From positions 15,231,601 through 15,295,600 of the forward strand of contig NC_064037.1 in the NCBI RefSeq assembly GCF_932526225.1: a stretch of 64,000 nt of DNA, written 5' to 3'. This stretch comes from Nematostella vectensis. Lineage: Eukaryota > Cnidaria > Anthozoa > Actiniaria > Edwardsiidae. Made by a program: the position numbers and the translations under genes. The notes beneath the pieces are model-generated. The model saw only the letters and a list, made by a program, of their open reading frames with translations, ran no database searches and was not told the DNA's origin. Below, piece by piece: positions 11,701-22,400 of this stretch (positions are counted from its first letter, which is position 1; every line of letters begins with the position of its first letter).

Positions 11701-14700
11701 GACATCACCCTCTAAAAGGTATGGATGATATACCAGTGACACCACCCTCTAAAAGGTATGGATGAGATACCAGTGACATCACCCTCTAAAAGGTATGGAT
11801 GAGATACCAGTGACATCACCCTCTAAAAGGTATGGATGAGATACCAGTGACATCACCCTCTAAAAGGTATGGATGAGATACCAGTGACATCACCCTCTGA
11901 AAGGTATGGATGATATACCAGTGATATCACCCTCTGAAAAGGTATTGATGAGATACCAGTGACATCACCCTCTGAAAAGGTATGGATGAGATACCAGTGA
12001 CATCACCCTCTAAAAGGTATGGATGAGATACCAGTGACATCACCCTCTGAAAAGGTATGGATGAGATACCAGTGACATCACCCTCTGAAAAGGTATGGAT
12101 GAGATACCAGTGACATCACCCTCTGAAAAGGTATGGATGAGATACCAGTGACACCACTCTCTAAAAGGTATGGATGAGATACCAGTGACACCACCCTCTG
12201 AAAAGGTATGGATGAGATACCAGTGACATCACCCTCTAAAAGGTATGGATGAGATACCAGTGACATCACCCTCTGAAAAGGTATGGATGAGATACCAGTG
12301 ACATCACCCTCTGAAAAGGTATGGACGAGATACCAGTGACATCACCCTCTGAAAAGGTATTGATGAGATACCAGTGACACCACCCTCTGAAAGGTATGGA
12401 TGAGATACCAGTGACATCACCCTCTAAAAGGTATGGATAAGAAAACAGTGCCACCACCCTCTAAAAGGTATGGATGAGATACCAGTGACGCCACCCTCTA
12501 AAAGGTATGGATAAGATTCCAGTGACACCACCCTCTAAAAGGTATGGATGAGATACCAGTGACATCACCCTCTAAAAGGTATGGATGAGATACCAGTGAC
12601 ATCACCCTCTAAAAGGTATGGATGAGATACCAGTGACATCACCCTCTGAAAAGGTATGGATGAGATACCAGTGACATCACCCTCTAAAAGGTATGGATGA
12701 GATTCCAGTGACATCATCCTCTGAAAAGGTATGGATGAGATACTAGTGACATCACCCTCTAAAAGGTATGGATGAGATTCCAGTGACATCATCCTCTGAA
12801 AAGGTATGGATGAGATACCAGTGACATCACCCTCTAAAAGGTATGGATGAGATTCCAGTGACATCATCCTCTGAAAAGGTATGGATGAGATACCAGTGAC
12901 ATCACCCTCTGAAAAGGTATGGATAAGATACTAGTGACACCACCCTCTAAAAGGTATGGATGAGATACCAGTGACATCACCCTCTGAAAAGGTATGGATG
13001 AGATACTAGTGACGCCACCCTCTAAAAGGTATGGATGAGATACCAGTGACATCACCCTCTGAAAAGGTATGGATAAGATACCAGTGACACCACCCTCTAA
13101 AAGGTATGGATGAGATACTAGTGACGCCACCCTCTAAAAGGTATGGATGAGATACCAGTGACATCACCCTCTAAAAGGTATGGATGAGATACCAGTGACA
13201 TCATCCTCTGAAAAGGTATGGATGAGATACCAGTGACATCACCCTCTGAAAAGGTATGGATAAGATACTAGTGACACCACCCTCTGAAAAGGTATTGATG
13301 AGATACCAGTGACATCACCCTCTAAAAGGTATGGATGAGATACCAGTGACATCATCCTCTGAAAAGGTATGGATGAGATACCAGTGACATCACCCTCTGA
13401 AAAGGTATGGATGAGATACCAGTGACATCACCCTCTAAAAGGTATGGATGAGATACCAGTGACATCACCCTCTGAAAAGGTATGGATGAGATACCAGTGA
13501 CACCACTCTATAAAAGGTATGGATGAGATACCAGTGACATCACCCTCTAAAAGGTATGGATGAGATTCCAGTGACACCACCCTCTGAAAAGGTATGGATG
13601 AGATACCAGTGACACCACCCTCTAAAAGGTATGGATGAGATACCAGTGACATCACCCTCTGAAAAGGTATGGATGAGATACCAGTGACACCACCCTCTAA
13701 AAAGTATGGATGAGATACCAGTGACATCACCCTCTAAAAGGTATGGATGAGATACCAGTGACACCACCCTCTGAAAGGGTATGGATGAGATACCAGTGAC
13801 ATCACCCTCTGAAAAGGTATGGAGGAAATACCAGTAACATCACCCTCTAAAAGGTATGGATGAGATACCAGTGACATCACCCTCTAAAAGGTATGGATGA
13901 GATACCAGTGACATCACCCTCTAAAAGGTATGGATGAGATACCAGTGACATCACCCTCTGAAAAGGTATGGATGAGATACCAGTGACATCACCCTCTGAA
14001 AAGGTATTGATGAGATACCAGTGACATCATCCTCTGAAAAGGTATGGATGGGATACCAGTGACATCACCCTCTGAAAAGGTATTGATGAGATACCAGTGA
14101 CACCACCCTCTAAAAGGTATGGATGAGATACCAGTGACATCAGCCTCTAAAAGGTATGGATGAGATACCAGTGACACCACCCTATGAAAAGGTATGGATG
14201 AGATACCAGTGACACCACCCTCTAAAAGTATGGATGAGATACCAGTGACATCACCCTCTAAAAGGTATTGATGAGATACCAGTGACATCACCCTCTGAAA
14301 AGGTGTAGATGAGATACCACTGACATTGGCGGATCTAACTTTTGCCAAGGGGGGCGGGTGGTTGACCCCAAATTTTTGTCCTTTGTATCGATTTTGGAAT
14401 GAATAGACACAATGAAAACAGTAAAAAAGGCAGCCCAAGGGGGGATCCCTCTAAAAATGTACGATGTCACACTCTGAAAAGGTACAGTCGTTGTAACAAG
14501 AACCTTGACTCTTTACCCTTGAAAGTAGACTCAGGACATTATGTTATGATGGCATCTATCTAATTTTACTTAACATTTTTTCAGTTCAAGTCCATGTTTT
14601 TCGGAGCCTTTTCTGATGTCAAATCCCAGGTGGGTCTAAGCCTATTATTAACAAATTCCCTTTTGCATAGGCCTTAGAACAGCCACAAATGTGGAGGGCT

Positions 14701-15096
14701 GAACTCTGGGCCTCTTTATCACAGACCTCAGTTGTGTAACCTCTTAATTTAAAAAAAAACCTCCAATATTCCTTTAAACTTTGGATCTGGTTAATTGTGT
14801 AAATTGCAATGCTGTTTTTTATTCTTTGTCCTTTTGTAAGAGGTTAAAATCTAGCATGAAAAAGCTTGGCAGACATGCCACTATTTTCTCCTTTCCTTTC
14901 TGAACAGATTTCAAAGTGTTTACACTAATCAATGTAAATGATATGCGGCATAAAAAGCTGCAAAAACAGTTGTAAATAACATTGTAGCTGTGATTTTAAT
15001 AAAACTGACTATCCTTAGTGACAAATTTACATTCTTTAGCCTCAGCCACCAGGCTCAGTTCTTGCTGCTGATACAGATGATGAAGATTCAAGCTGA
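2745..15096 (+). CDS. RAD9: RAD9 checkpoint clamp subunit, 535 aa, 17 exons
   Basis: RAD9 forms the 9-1-1 clamp with RAD1 and HUS1, which is loaded at damaged DNA and recruits TopBP1 to activate ATR. Exons: 2745-2778, 2901-2971, 3298-3447, 5530-5644, 6009-6108, 6399-6505, 6884-6990, 7709-7773, 8050-8211, 8597-8833, 9595-9662, 9757-9823, 9941-9987, 10070-10098, 10453-10599, 14585-14629 and 15040-15096. They sum to 1608 bases. Family matches include [39 protein letters not shown] and the tail motif TPPSKKFKSMFFG (residues 497-509), which parallels human TPPPKKFRSLFFG. The last residues [12 protein letters not shown] keep an acidic cluster, with Thr529 where human RAD9A has the TopBP1-binding Ser387. 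The tail is longer than in human RAD9A (391 aa), mainly from a Ser/Lys-rich insert in exons 9-12. Introns carry a large transposon and two minisatellites. Confidence 0.95.
3090..3225 (+). repeat. dispersed repeat, copy A (partner at 18035-18185)
   Basis: The segment around GGTATGGATCACGTTTCACG recurs near 18045 in the same orientation, followed in both by 'cacggac', 'gcaaaatggct' and a diverging 'ggccaaatctc' block. The internal word TTTCACG is repeated, giving a loose internal periodicity. It has no coding content. In this copy it lies in RAD9 intron 2. Confidence 0.7.
4038..5186. mobile_element. 1.15-kb non-autonomous DNA transposon with about 190-bp inverted repeats
   Basis: The ends read AGGGTGTCTACAAAACG and CGTTTTGTAGACACCCT. 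Inverted similarity continues inward for roughly 190 bp, including tandem 'agctacgacccc' words, a 'ccttgtttccc' block and a 'cagtgatcc' block. An 8-bp direct repeat, gctatatc, flanks it at 4030-4037 and 5187-5194. That target-site length, with CAGGG/CCCTG ends, is typical of hAT-group elements, but no transposase ORF is present to confirm the superfamily. It lies in RAD9 intron 3. Confidence 0.85.
6557..6811 (-). mobile_element. TTAA-flanked MITE, copy 2
   Basis: Same family as the element at 1429, inserted in the opposite orientation in RAD9 intron 6. Both termini keep the AGCC-CATTGTCAC inverted repeat and TTAA edges. The length is 255 bp. Confidence 0.85.
6991..7635 (+). repeat. minisatellite of about 33 bp starting at the RAD9 exon 7 donor
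   Basis: About 19-20 imperfect units follow the exon without a gap. The exon ends GAGTTAAGG and the intron opens GTAAGACCATTACC. Every unit carries GAGCTAAGGGTAAGACC, so each unit contains a copy of the exon-intron junction and hence a possible 5' splice site. Units vary by substitutions and small indels. Confidence 0.9.
7664..7700 (+). repeat. decayed partial copy of RAD9 exon 8
   Basis: The sequence GTTTGTTGGCTACCTTGTGA and the ATTCATTTTA after it resemble the interior of exon 8 (GTTTGCTGGCTACCCTGTCA, then ATATCCATTTT, 7730-7760). The copy is preceded by its own 'tttgtaacag' acceptor-like run and lies just upstream of the real acceptor at 7708. It looks like a small local duplication that includes part of the exon. 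Confidence 0.65.
8887..9095. mobile_element. foldback element with CAGGGCTTCTGGA ends
   Basis: Begins CAGGGCTTCTGGA and ends TCCAGAAGCCCTG, a perfect 13-bp inverted repeat. The interior repeats 'aaattacgcg' and 'cattacacgctaaatt' words. It is a short MITE-like element in RAD9 intron 10. Confidence 0.7.
9296..9400 (+). mobile_element. second, one-ended copy of the CAGGGCTTCTGGA element
   Basis: Matches the left end and interior of 8887-9095 but lacks the right terminus. It is flanked by a 19-bp direct repeat (9277-9295 and 9402-9420, both reading CTGTGTTCTGTGGTAAGAC), which looks like a target duplication. Same intron as the first copy. Confidence 0.6.
10600..14325 (+). repeat. 37/38-bp minisatellite of about 100 units starting at the RAD9 exon 15 donor
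   Basis: The array begins directly at the 3' end of exon 15. The exon ends ACACCACCCTCTAAAAAG and the intron opens GTATGCACGAGG. The unit consists of GTATGGATGAGATACCAGTG followed by ACATCACCCTCTAAAAG. Each unit therefore repeats the last exonic bases plus the GTATG donor. Variants alternate TCTAAAAG and TCTGAAAAG. Over 3.7 kb this gives roughly 100 copies of an exon-end and 5' splice-site look-alike. Open frames inside it are repeat artefacts. Confidence 0.95.
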
Positions 15097-15505
15097 CAAA
15101 AGGAACAGTGAGGTTACAGTGACAAGCTGACAAAGTGAGGTCTACACATTACGCTGACAAGCTGACAAAGTGAGGTCTACATATTACGCTGACAAAGTGA
15201 GGTCTACATAATATTACGCCGACAAGCTGACAAAGTGAGGTCTACATATTACGCTGACAAAGGGAGGTCTACATATTACGCTGACAAAGGGAGGTCTACA
15301 TATTACGCTGACAAAGGGAGGCCTACATATTACGCTGACAAGCTGACAAAGTGAGAAGTGAGGTCTACATAATATTACGCTGACAAGCTGACAAAGGGAG
15401 GTCTACATATTACGCTGACAAGCTGACAAAGTGAGGTCTACATATTACGCTGACAAGCTGACAAAGGGAGGTCTAAACATTACGCTGACATAGGGAGGTC
15501 TACAC
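15090..15505 (+). repeat. tandem array starting at the RAD9 stop codon
   Basis: The coding region ends TCAAGCTGACAAA, where TGA is the stop. The word AGCTGACAAAG, joined to 'tgaggtctacatattacgctgaca', then recurs about a dozen times in units of about 24 and 35 bp. The array is thus built from the stop codon and first 3' UTR bases and forms most of the proximal 3' UTR. Confidence 0.9.
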
Positions 15506-15764
15506 AAGGACAGGTCTCCTACAAGCTAATGGAACAATGCAAACAACAAATCAAGTAAGCAACAACAGCTTCTGTCCTTCCTTCTTCCAACAAGAGACCC
15601 TTTTCTGTGTTCACTTGTGGATTTGGGGTTGGGTCATGATTTAAACACAGTCCATCAAAGGATTTCTTAACATCCTCTAACCTTGTAGATTTCTGGTTAG
15701 TGGTTCCTAAAGTTCACCCTATATTGTCTGCTTTTATGTAGATCCAAGACAATTTAGCATGTAA

Positions 15765-15770
15765 TTTATT
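15765..15770 (-). terminator. poly(A) signal of the ChaN-like gene
   Basis: AATAAA on the minus strand about 190 bases past the stop at 15957. RAD9 transcripts approach from the other side, so the two 3' ends are convergent and may overlap. Confidence 0.5.
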
Positions 15771-15956
15771 AACAGCTGTTTGAAGAAAAACAAAACTGTG
15801 TTATTTTTATAAATTATTCCATTATAACAAACTGTAAATATAGGAGCTCTATGCAAACTATATTGTAAAAATAATTTATATAGGATAAGCAGGTCACAAA
15901 TTGTTGTTGTCAGTGTTGAAAGTATAACACCATTAGAAATTTGTATTACGTGGCAT

Positions 15957-17504
15957 TCATAAATTCTGACTTTTATACAAATAAATAAAATCTGCTGCGT
16001 TAGGTTCATGTGGATCGTCATGAAGCCGTGAGGTAATGACCATTGTCGGAACAGAGCCAATCCTTTCAGGAATACCAAACTTGTAGTCAACATGACCAGA
16101 ACCACATATTCCAAGAACTTTTATCTGGTCAGATATGCTGAGTGTTCTAAGAACTGTGGAAGCAAACATACTATCCTTTAAAATCTGGGCAGGAAATATC
16201 TTGCGATATCTATCTGTCACTGTCTCTTGATTACCACTTATAAGTCCTTGGAAGTATTCGTAGTGTTCCTCTGAGCCATCCACATAAAAATCCTCTTCAA
16301 ACCCAACAAGCTCTTTAGCTTTCTCAAGCATTGATTCCTTGCCCTCTTTGATCATCAGGTAACAAAGAGACTTGGGTGCAAAGCCTGCAACTATTTTAAC
16401 CTGTAGATTCTTAGCTGCTTCTAAAAGGAATCCATAATGGCCAGTGATTTGAAATCCCTCTGTTCCTCTGTACTGGTTTTCCAGGTCCTGTAATGTGATC
16501 TGGTCCTCCTGATAGGCATCTAGCAAAGGTTGTTGCTGGACATTGAACATTTCTAGGATGAGGGTCACGCTAGAGGGATGTGTGCTGTTTTGTTCTTGTT
16601 CAGTGACCATTCTCTCAAGGACACATAGTTGGGCTTTAAGGATAGAAGGTTCCTCATGCTGTTCCCCAAATAGCACTGTCAAGAAAAAAATACACAATAT
16701 GAGGAAACAGTTAATGTACATCTATTCAAGGTGGGGACTTATTAAAAACTAAAAATATCTCTGCTTAATATTGGGTAACCTCACACCCCTTTCTCTTTGT
16801 GACCCTTGAATTAAAAAAAAAACATAATACGCTGAGATACAACAATAAAAACAGACTCCAGTTAAAACAAATGGGGGTGATTTTTACTCTTAGGGATGGC
16901 ACTTTGGCAGTAGTCAACCCCTAAGTGATAGAAAATCGGGTGTGGTCAAAGGAATTTTTAACCCTAAGAGATGGCAGAATCAGGAAAAAAACGTTTAACA
17001 CCCCCTTAGGAATAGCAATTGGTCCAATTTTATACCCTAAGAGATAAAAGCATCGAAAAAACACCTTCTTAGAGTAGTAGATGGTCGAATTTTATACCCT
17101 AAGAGATAGCAAAATCTGAAAAATCCTTCAACACCCCCTAAGGGATGTCAGTTGATTGATATTTTTTTAAAAATGTGTCAATCAACCCCATCTACATTTG
17201 TGGAAAGCTCCCCCCCTGACTTGGAACCAAGCCAGAGTTTTGTAAAAAAAAAGAGATTTATAAGACATTTCTGGGAAAAAAGTTGCAATATTCAAGAAAA
17301 TGGTTTTGAAATGTGGTGATTCTGGATAGTGCTTTGCTAGTACGAACATAGAGTTAGTAACATACCCACTCTAGAGTCTCTTGCACGGCTCATCACTTTC
17401 TCAAACAAGAAACCTGGAGGACCATGTTCTGTGCTGAAAACCAAGGTACTAGAAAGCTGTCTAAGCGTGCTCCTAAGTTGATTGCTGGCATTGACCCAGT
17501 TAGC
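15957..17504 (-). CDS. ChaN-like haem-binding (Tiki superfamily) protein, 5' end not resolved
   Basis: Two exons are clear: 17504-17366 and 16675-15957, joined in phase (285 codons with no start codon found). The join gives DSRVVLFGEQHEEPS, the hallmark GEQH start of the Cofac_haem_bdg/ChaN family (PF04187). GHYGFLLEAAKNLQVKIVAG follows, and near the C-terminus GSGHVDYKFGIPERIGSVP, the second conserved His motif. Bacterial ChaN is an iron-regulated haem-binding protein. The broader Tiki superfamily includes metal-dependent proteases, so the animal role is open. The size fits a full ChaN domain, so only a leader is missing. A possible first exon lies at 19377-19343, but its phase does not join directly, so a further small exon would be needed. 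The intron holds a degenerate tandem repeat. Confidence 0.85.
16890..17160. repeat. degenerate tandem repeat in the ChaN-like intron
   Basis: About four to five loose units of 55-65 bp built on 'taccctaagagatagca' and 'aacacccccttaggaat' words. The related phrase 'ccccctaagggatagc' returns once at about 17977. Non-coding. Confidence 0.65.
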
Positions 17505-17704
17505 CTATGAAAAAGAGCAAAATTTTCTGTCAAATCAATGTATGTATCTGAGGGTCTTTGAAACAAAATATTAAAAAAATATTGTATTGTATTTACCGTC
17601 CAAAACAAAAATGCTGTAATGTTCTGAAATAAAATTGCAGGTCGCTATAGCAGTAACATAGGAGCTACTCCAGTTTTTATTAAGGAAATGACCATTAGGG
17701 GTTT

Positions 17705-17835
17705 GGCTGTGGTCACCTAGCCTCGTCCCTAGGCTTCTTGGCGGGCCTGTCACGCTCTGCATGACTACGACCACACTGGTCCACACGCAAAGCATCAAGG
17801 AGCTGACAGCAAAGGAGTAGGCAGGGGGAGGCTAC
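17705..17835 (-). repeat. dispersed repeat, partner at 61325-61500
   Basis: Read on the minus strand it runs 'ctactcctttgctgtcagctcc', 'tgatgctttgcg', then 'agagcgtgacaggcccgcc' and 'cctcgtccctaggc'. The same ordered blocks occur on the plus strand at 61325-61500. It is a dispersed, MITE-like family with short conserved blocks and a variable middle. Confidence 0.65.
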
Positions 17836-18034
17836 ATTCGTTATAAGGTTTATGTTGTTGACTTTATCATCACTAATAACAAACACATTTTCAGTTTTCC
17901 TGAATTGTGGTCCTTAAGATGCCACCATCAAGCACATCTCTTTCTGACAACATTCACATCCAGTTGTTATACTGTACCCCCTAAGGGATAGCTGAAGCAA
18001 AAAAAAAAATATACCTCCCCCCAGGACAGGCTGG

Positions 18035-18185
18035 TAAAGGGTGGTATGGATCACGTTTCACGGACCCGGCAAAATGGCTTTTCACATGTCACGGACAGAA
18101 AAATGGCATTTTAAATCGTTACATTTCACTAACGTCGAAATGGACGAGTGAAAAATGGCCAAATCTCGTTTCACAAAAATACCCA
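18035..18185 (+). repeat. dispersed repeat, copy B (partner at 3090-3225)
   Basis: Begins GGTATGGATCACGTTTCACG, then 'gaccc', 'ggcaaaatggct', a degenerate 'cacggac' and a closing 'ggccaaatctcg'. It parallels the copy in RAD9 intron 2 and is less internally repetitive. Confidence 0.7.
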
Positions 18186-19342
18186 TTCAGAAACGCATTC
18201 AGAAACCTCGAGCTATGCAGGCTTTTTTCTATTTTCTTGGTATCAATCAAGGTTCGTTGTCATCAGAGATGAGAAGATGAAGCTAGCTTGTGCGCTTGTC
18301 GTTATTTTACGTATTGATGATTGGATTTTCGATTATCGAGATTATCGGTTTATACCGCATTTTGTAAATGAAAGGGCTCTGATGTTAAATCGGTAAAGCA
18401 AATAATGAGGTCTGACTAATCATTATTCCCTTCCACAAGTATATCTAGACAGCGTTGGCCTAATGGTTCAAAATAAAATAAAAAAACATACCATACAGTC
18501 GTCGTGAATGTTACGAATAAAATTCATCTGAACCAAGTGACCTCGCCTCCACTAATTCCACAGGGTTACATTTGTCCAGAGGGCAAAGTTTTCGGCCTAA
18601 CGGGGATTGCGGGCTCACATAAACGGGCTGGACAAGCCTATCCGGAAATTGTGTATTTGAGAAATTTTCTAGAATGGCCTGCGGAAAAGGCTTGGGCATA
18701 GCAACCTAAACTCAAAGCCCAAAGTAAAAGTAAAGCAGCGTTTCCAGCAATCCCCCCCTACCCCTGCCGAATTTTACAGGTCCACATCATTTGATAGGGG
18801 TTGACAACAATTTTCGTTGACTTAGCTGGTAACCAGGTAACCATGACTCGACGCATCCCCTCATTCATGAGGATCCACTGCCTTCTGCGATATCGCTATC
18901 CCCGAAAAAAAATCATACTCTTCTAATGCTTCTTCCGGGAGTGGATTTGTGCGCAGTAAATGCACTAGCCATTGAAACCTCCCCCCCCCCCCCCCCCCCC
19001 CCCCTGGGGCCCGGGGAAGTGTGGACTAGACAGACGCTGGACAGAACTGCAGTCAAATGCCCCTACCCCACGGGATGCAATTTATAGGCCACTACCCCAA
19101 CAAGTCATCTGAAATAAGCCTATCTTTCAAAGCCAGTACACTTTAGGGAATTTGTACTGATAACTATGAAGTTAACAATTACCAAAAAATGGAAAAATAA
19201 ATTATCTTCATCTGGCGTTGGATGTTATATATTTGGTTTGAACTAGAATGAACTCAATAATACATAAAAAAAGAAAACATCACATCCATTTTATATTTGG
19301 CATTTGCCGGGGCATTCTGTCCGGAATAACATAAGCATAAAC

Positions 19343-19377
19343 CTGGTGTGACGTAGAACACAAGAAACACGCGCCAT
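19343..19377 (-). CDS. candidate first exon of a minus-strand gene (weak)
   Basis: ATGGCGCGTGTTTCTTGTG codes MARVSCVLRHT and stops at a CAG|GTTTAT donor. The Arg/Ser/hydrophobic opening would suit a mitochondrial or secretory leader. It could be exon 1 of the ChaN-like gene downstream. However, it leaves phase 2 while the next identified exon (17504) starts at phase 0, so at least one more exon would be required. Only 74 bases separate it from a plus-strand candidate ATG. Confidence 0.3.
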
Positions 19378-19451
19378 CTTTAAGTAGTCCCGGCGGGAGT
19401 TTTGCCATTCTTTTGTGTCACTGCAGTTGGTAATCTTGAGATCAAGAGGCA

Positions 19452-22400
19452 ATGGGCAAGAGTTCATCCAGGGGCGTACACAGGGCGGCCAAAAAGTGAG
19501 TCATTTTTATTAAGGTATCTTCAAATTCTATGATTTTTCTATATGATACCATGATACCTATGACTCGGCCCAATCCTGAATCAATTCATAGATCTGACGC
19601 GCGCACGAATATCCAATCAGAAAGCAGCAAACAGAAGCCAGCGAAGTGCAACCCAAATGTCCTACAAATTGTACAACATGTCGGATGAGGTCAGTGAGTC
19701 CTGCTCGGATTTATCTAAAATACACACGTTTATAGCGTGTCTTTCTAACCTGACATGATGGAAACTTGTCTTGTTGTCCAAGCTAGGTGAAAATCTTGTA
19801 GAGAAGCATAGAAAAAGATGACTACGAGTTTGGTTGTTGAATGGAAACGGCACGAATCTAGCTCAAAATACGAAAACTTGGAAATGATTAGATAAAGCGG
19901 TGCTCTCTTCGGTAGGTACTAGTTGTTTTTAAAGCTATTCTTGTCAACTTGCAGTGATTTAAGTGCGGTGAAAATGGAAGAGAAAGCCGAATTCGCTGTT
20001 TACGTCTGACTTCTAACAAGTTTTATCGGCAAACGTTCAGATTTACTTAGCAAAAATACAAACGACAGTCTCATTCTTATAAGTAATTGAAGTAACCTAG
20101 GATAATAACACAAGTGTAATGGTAGGGCTTACATTGCTCTTGTAAGTGGTTTGTTTGCTTTTTGTTTTTTCGTTTCTTCGTATATTTTACGCGTTTTTCT
20201 ACAATTTGAGTCCCAACTCTACACTAAAAGCGGCCGGGCAAAGAAAACAGGGCTAGCACTTTCTACGCTGACCGGAAAATGCTTATTTGCTTGTCCAGAT
20301 TCGCAGAAAAATATCTCAAACCAATCTTTTTCGGCGCCGATTGCCGACTTTTTGTGGGACATTTGTGGGACCACATGGCTGTTATTGCACCATCTCTTTC
20401 CTGATTGGCTATTCGTGCGCGCATGATTGACATGTCGGATCTATGAATTTCATTGAAATATCGGAAAAACTTACTTTTCCATATTTCCAAGGAATCGATT
20501 TTGTTGTCCGCTTTTCATATAAGACATCAATTGGAACGGACCTCATATACGCAAAATAGAGTGCTTTTCAACTACAGTATTTTAGATTTCGTACCAAACA
20601 CCCAAACTGCGATTTCATTTGCACGTGCGTCGCGCCTCGCGCGCCGATTATTAATTCTAATTTTTATTTTAGGATTTGCAAACTAGAAGCATTGATTATT
20701 ATGTTCGCCAATGATCAGATGGACCGCAAGCTTTGAAGGGGCTACTAAACGGGTATCAATTTGAACGAATTTTTGAAAACAGTTACCCGCGAGGGCCCTT
20801 AAGGGTGGGTGGGTAATATAGCGGGGTGGTTTGTTGGGGGTGGGGGGTGGAGTTGTAGCTGGACAGGGCTTGTGTCGCCTCTCCCCACAATTTTCATTAT
20901 TTTATGTTGGTTTAGAATGTTCTATACCAAAAAGTCACGTGCCTAGACATCAATATAGGCTTAGTGCCTAACGACCAGACAACTAGAGGACCAAAATTTT
21001 TTCATCAATCTATATAGTGTACATATATTGGCTATGCTTCAGGACCTATAACCCTAGGTATTGCCTAACACGCCCAATCAAAACGCCCCAGGTTTTATAT
21101 TTCGGCTGAGCTTCAGCGCGTTGATCAAAACGACAATCTCAAGACTCAAACGTGCTCGTCGTAGACTAAAGCGTCTCGATAGTACTTCAGCGCGTTGATC
21201 AAAATGACAATCTCAAGTCTCAAACGTGCTCGTCGTAGACTAAAGCGCCTCGATAGCGTGCGTCGTATTTCCACAGGGTTACCAGACAGCACAGGGTTTT
21301 CTACAGCTCTTCTGCAGACAACAGCTCATAGTAAGTATCAAACCGATTTTTATAATTCATTTGTTAAATATTTGCTTCATCTAGATTTGCCTCCGGGCCG
21401 CTTTTTTGTAAAACCCTTTACATTTATTTTAGCTGTTATGCAAAATGTGAAAGAGTCTCCTAAAATGAAAACATTCAAAGCCTTGTTGGCCAGCGTAGCA
21501 AGCGTTTAGCGCGGTTTCGCGCGGTTTTGTTCTTTATTTCCGTTGACACACAAACGCTTGCTACGAGGCTAAAGCCTAGAATGTTCTGTTTCTTTGATGT
21601 TGTCAAAACTCTGCTTCAAAGTAAAGTGCAATTAGAAATCCACGTTAACCTTTCTTTCTGCCACCCAAGCCACCCTAAGAAATGATAAGACGGATATTTT
21701 CGTGTAACATGTAGCAGGAAATAGTTTGTCACTACAGCGCATCACATCTGACTCTACGTTTTCTAACCGGCTGACATGAGGCCTATCCGACAAGTCCTGC
21801 GTACAAGTGATCTATCATTTTGGTGATTTTATATTCACATTTCTGAGCTTCTGCCCTCATGCCTTTCAAGGAAGTATCTGTACATTGGGTCGAGGAAAGG
21901 GAGGGGGGGGGGGGGGGGGTGAATAGGTTCGCGGTTCGGCGGATTCGGCCCCGAAATGCTCACGGATTACGGATTTTGATGATTATTTCAGCGGATTGGC
22001 GGATTTTGAAAATACGGCGGATCTGTTGACAATTTGGGCACGGATTTCGGATTTTGACCTGTTGACTGCTTTTACGGTCGAATTTCGGATTTTAAATGAA
22101 TTTCAATCGATGCTATTGTTTATCTGTCAAACCATGCGGATCTAAAAATATCTGCGGATCCACGGATTTGCCCCGAAAATGTTGCGGATCGGCGGATTTA
22201 CATACCCCTATTCACCCCCCCCCCCCCCCCCCCCCCAGGAAAAGATGGCTGAAGATTGCGTGAAGTTTTATGATAAAGTTGACGTTGCCGTTGCCCAAGG
22301 GGCACTTGTAGAGTGAAGAGAGATTTAAGTGTTATATTTCGGCAATCTCAAAAAACAGTCAAAATCATAACTGTCAAAGGTTTATTAAACGACCTTTGAT

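Noticed and set aside
10600-14325. Regular short repeats suggestive of a CRISPR array
   Set aside because: Units are contiguous with no unique spacers, lie in a eukaryotic intron, and derive from the adjacent exon end.
10735-14470. Many minus-strand open frames of 60-150 codons
   Set aside because: All are translations of the 37/38-bp minisatellite read backwards.
20151-20686. Plus-strand open frames of 77-91 codons
   Set aside because: No splice signals, no family and low-complexity hydrophobic starts; treated as chance frames in AT-rich DNA.
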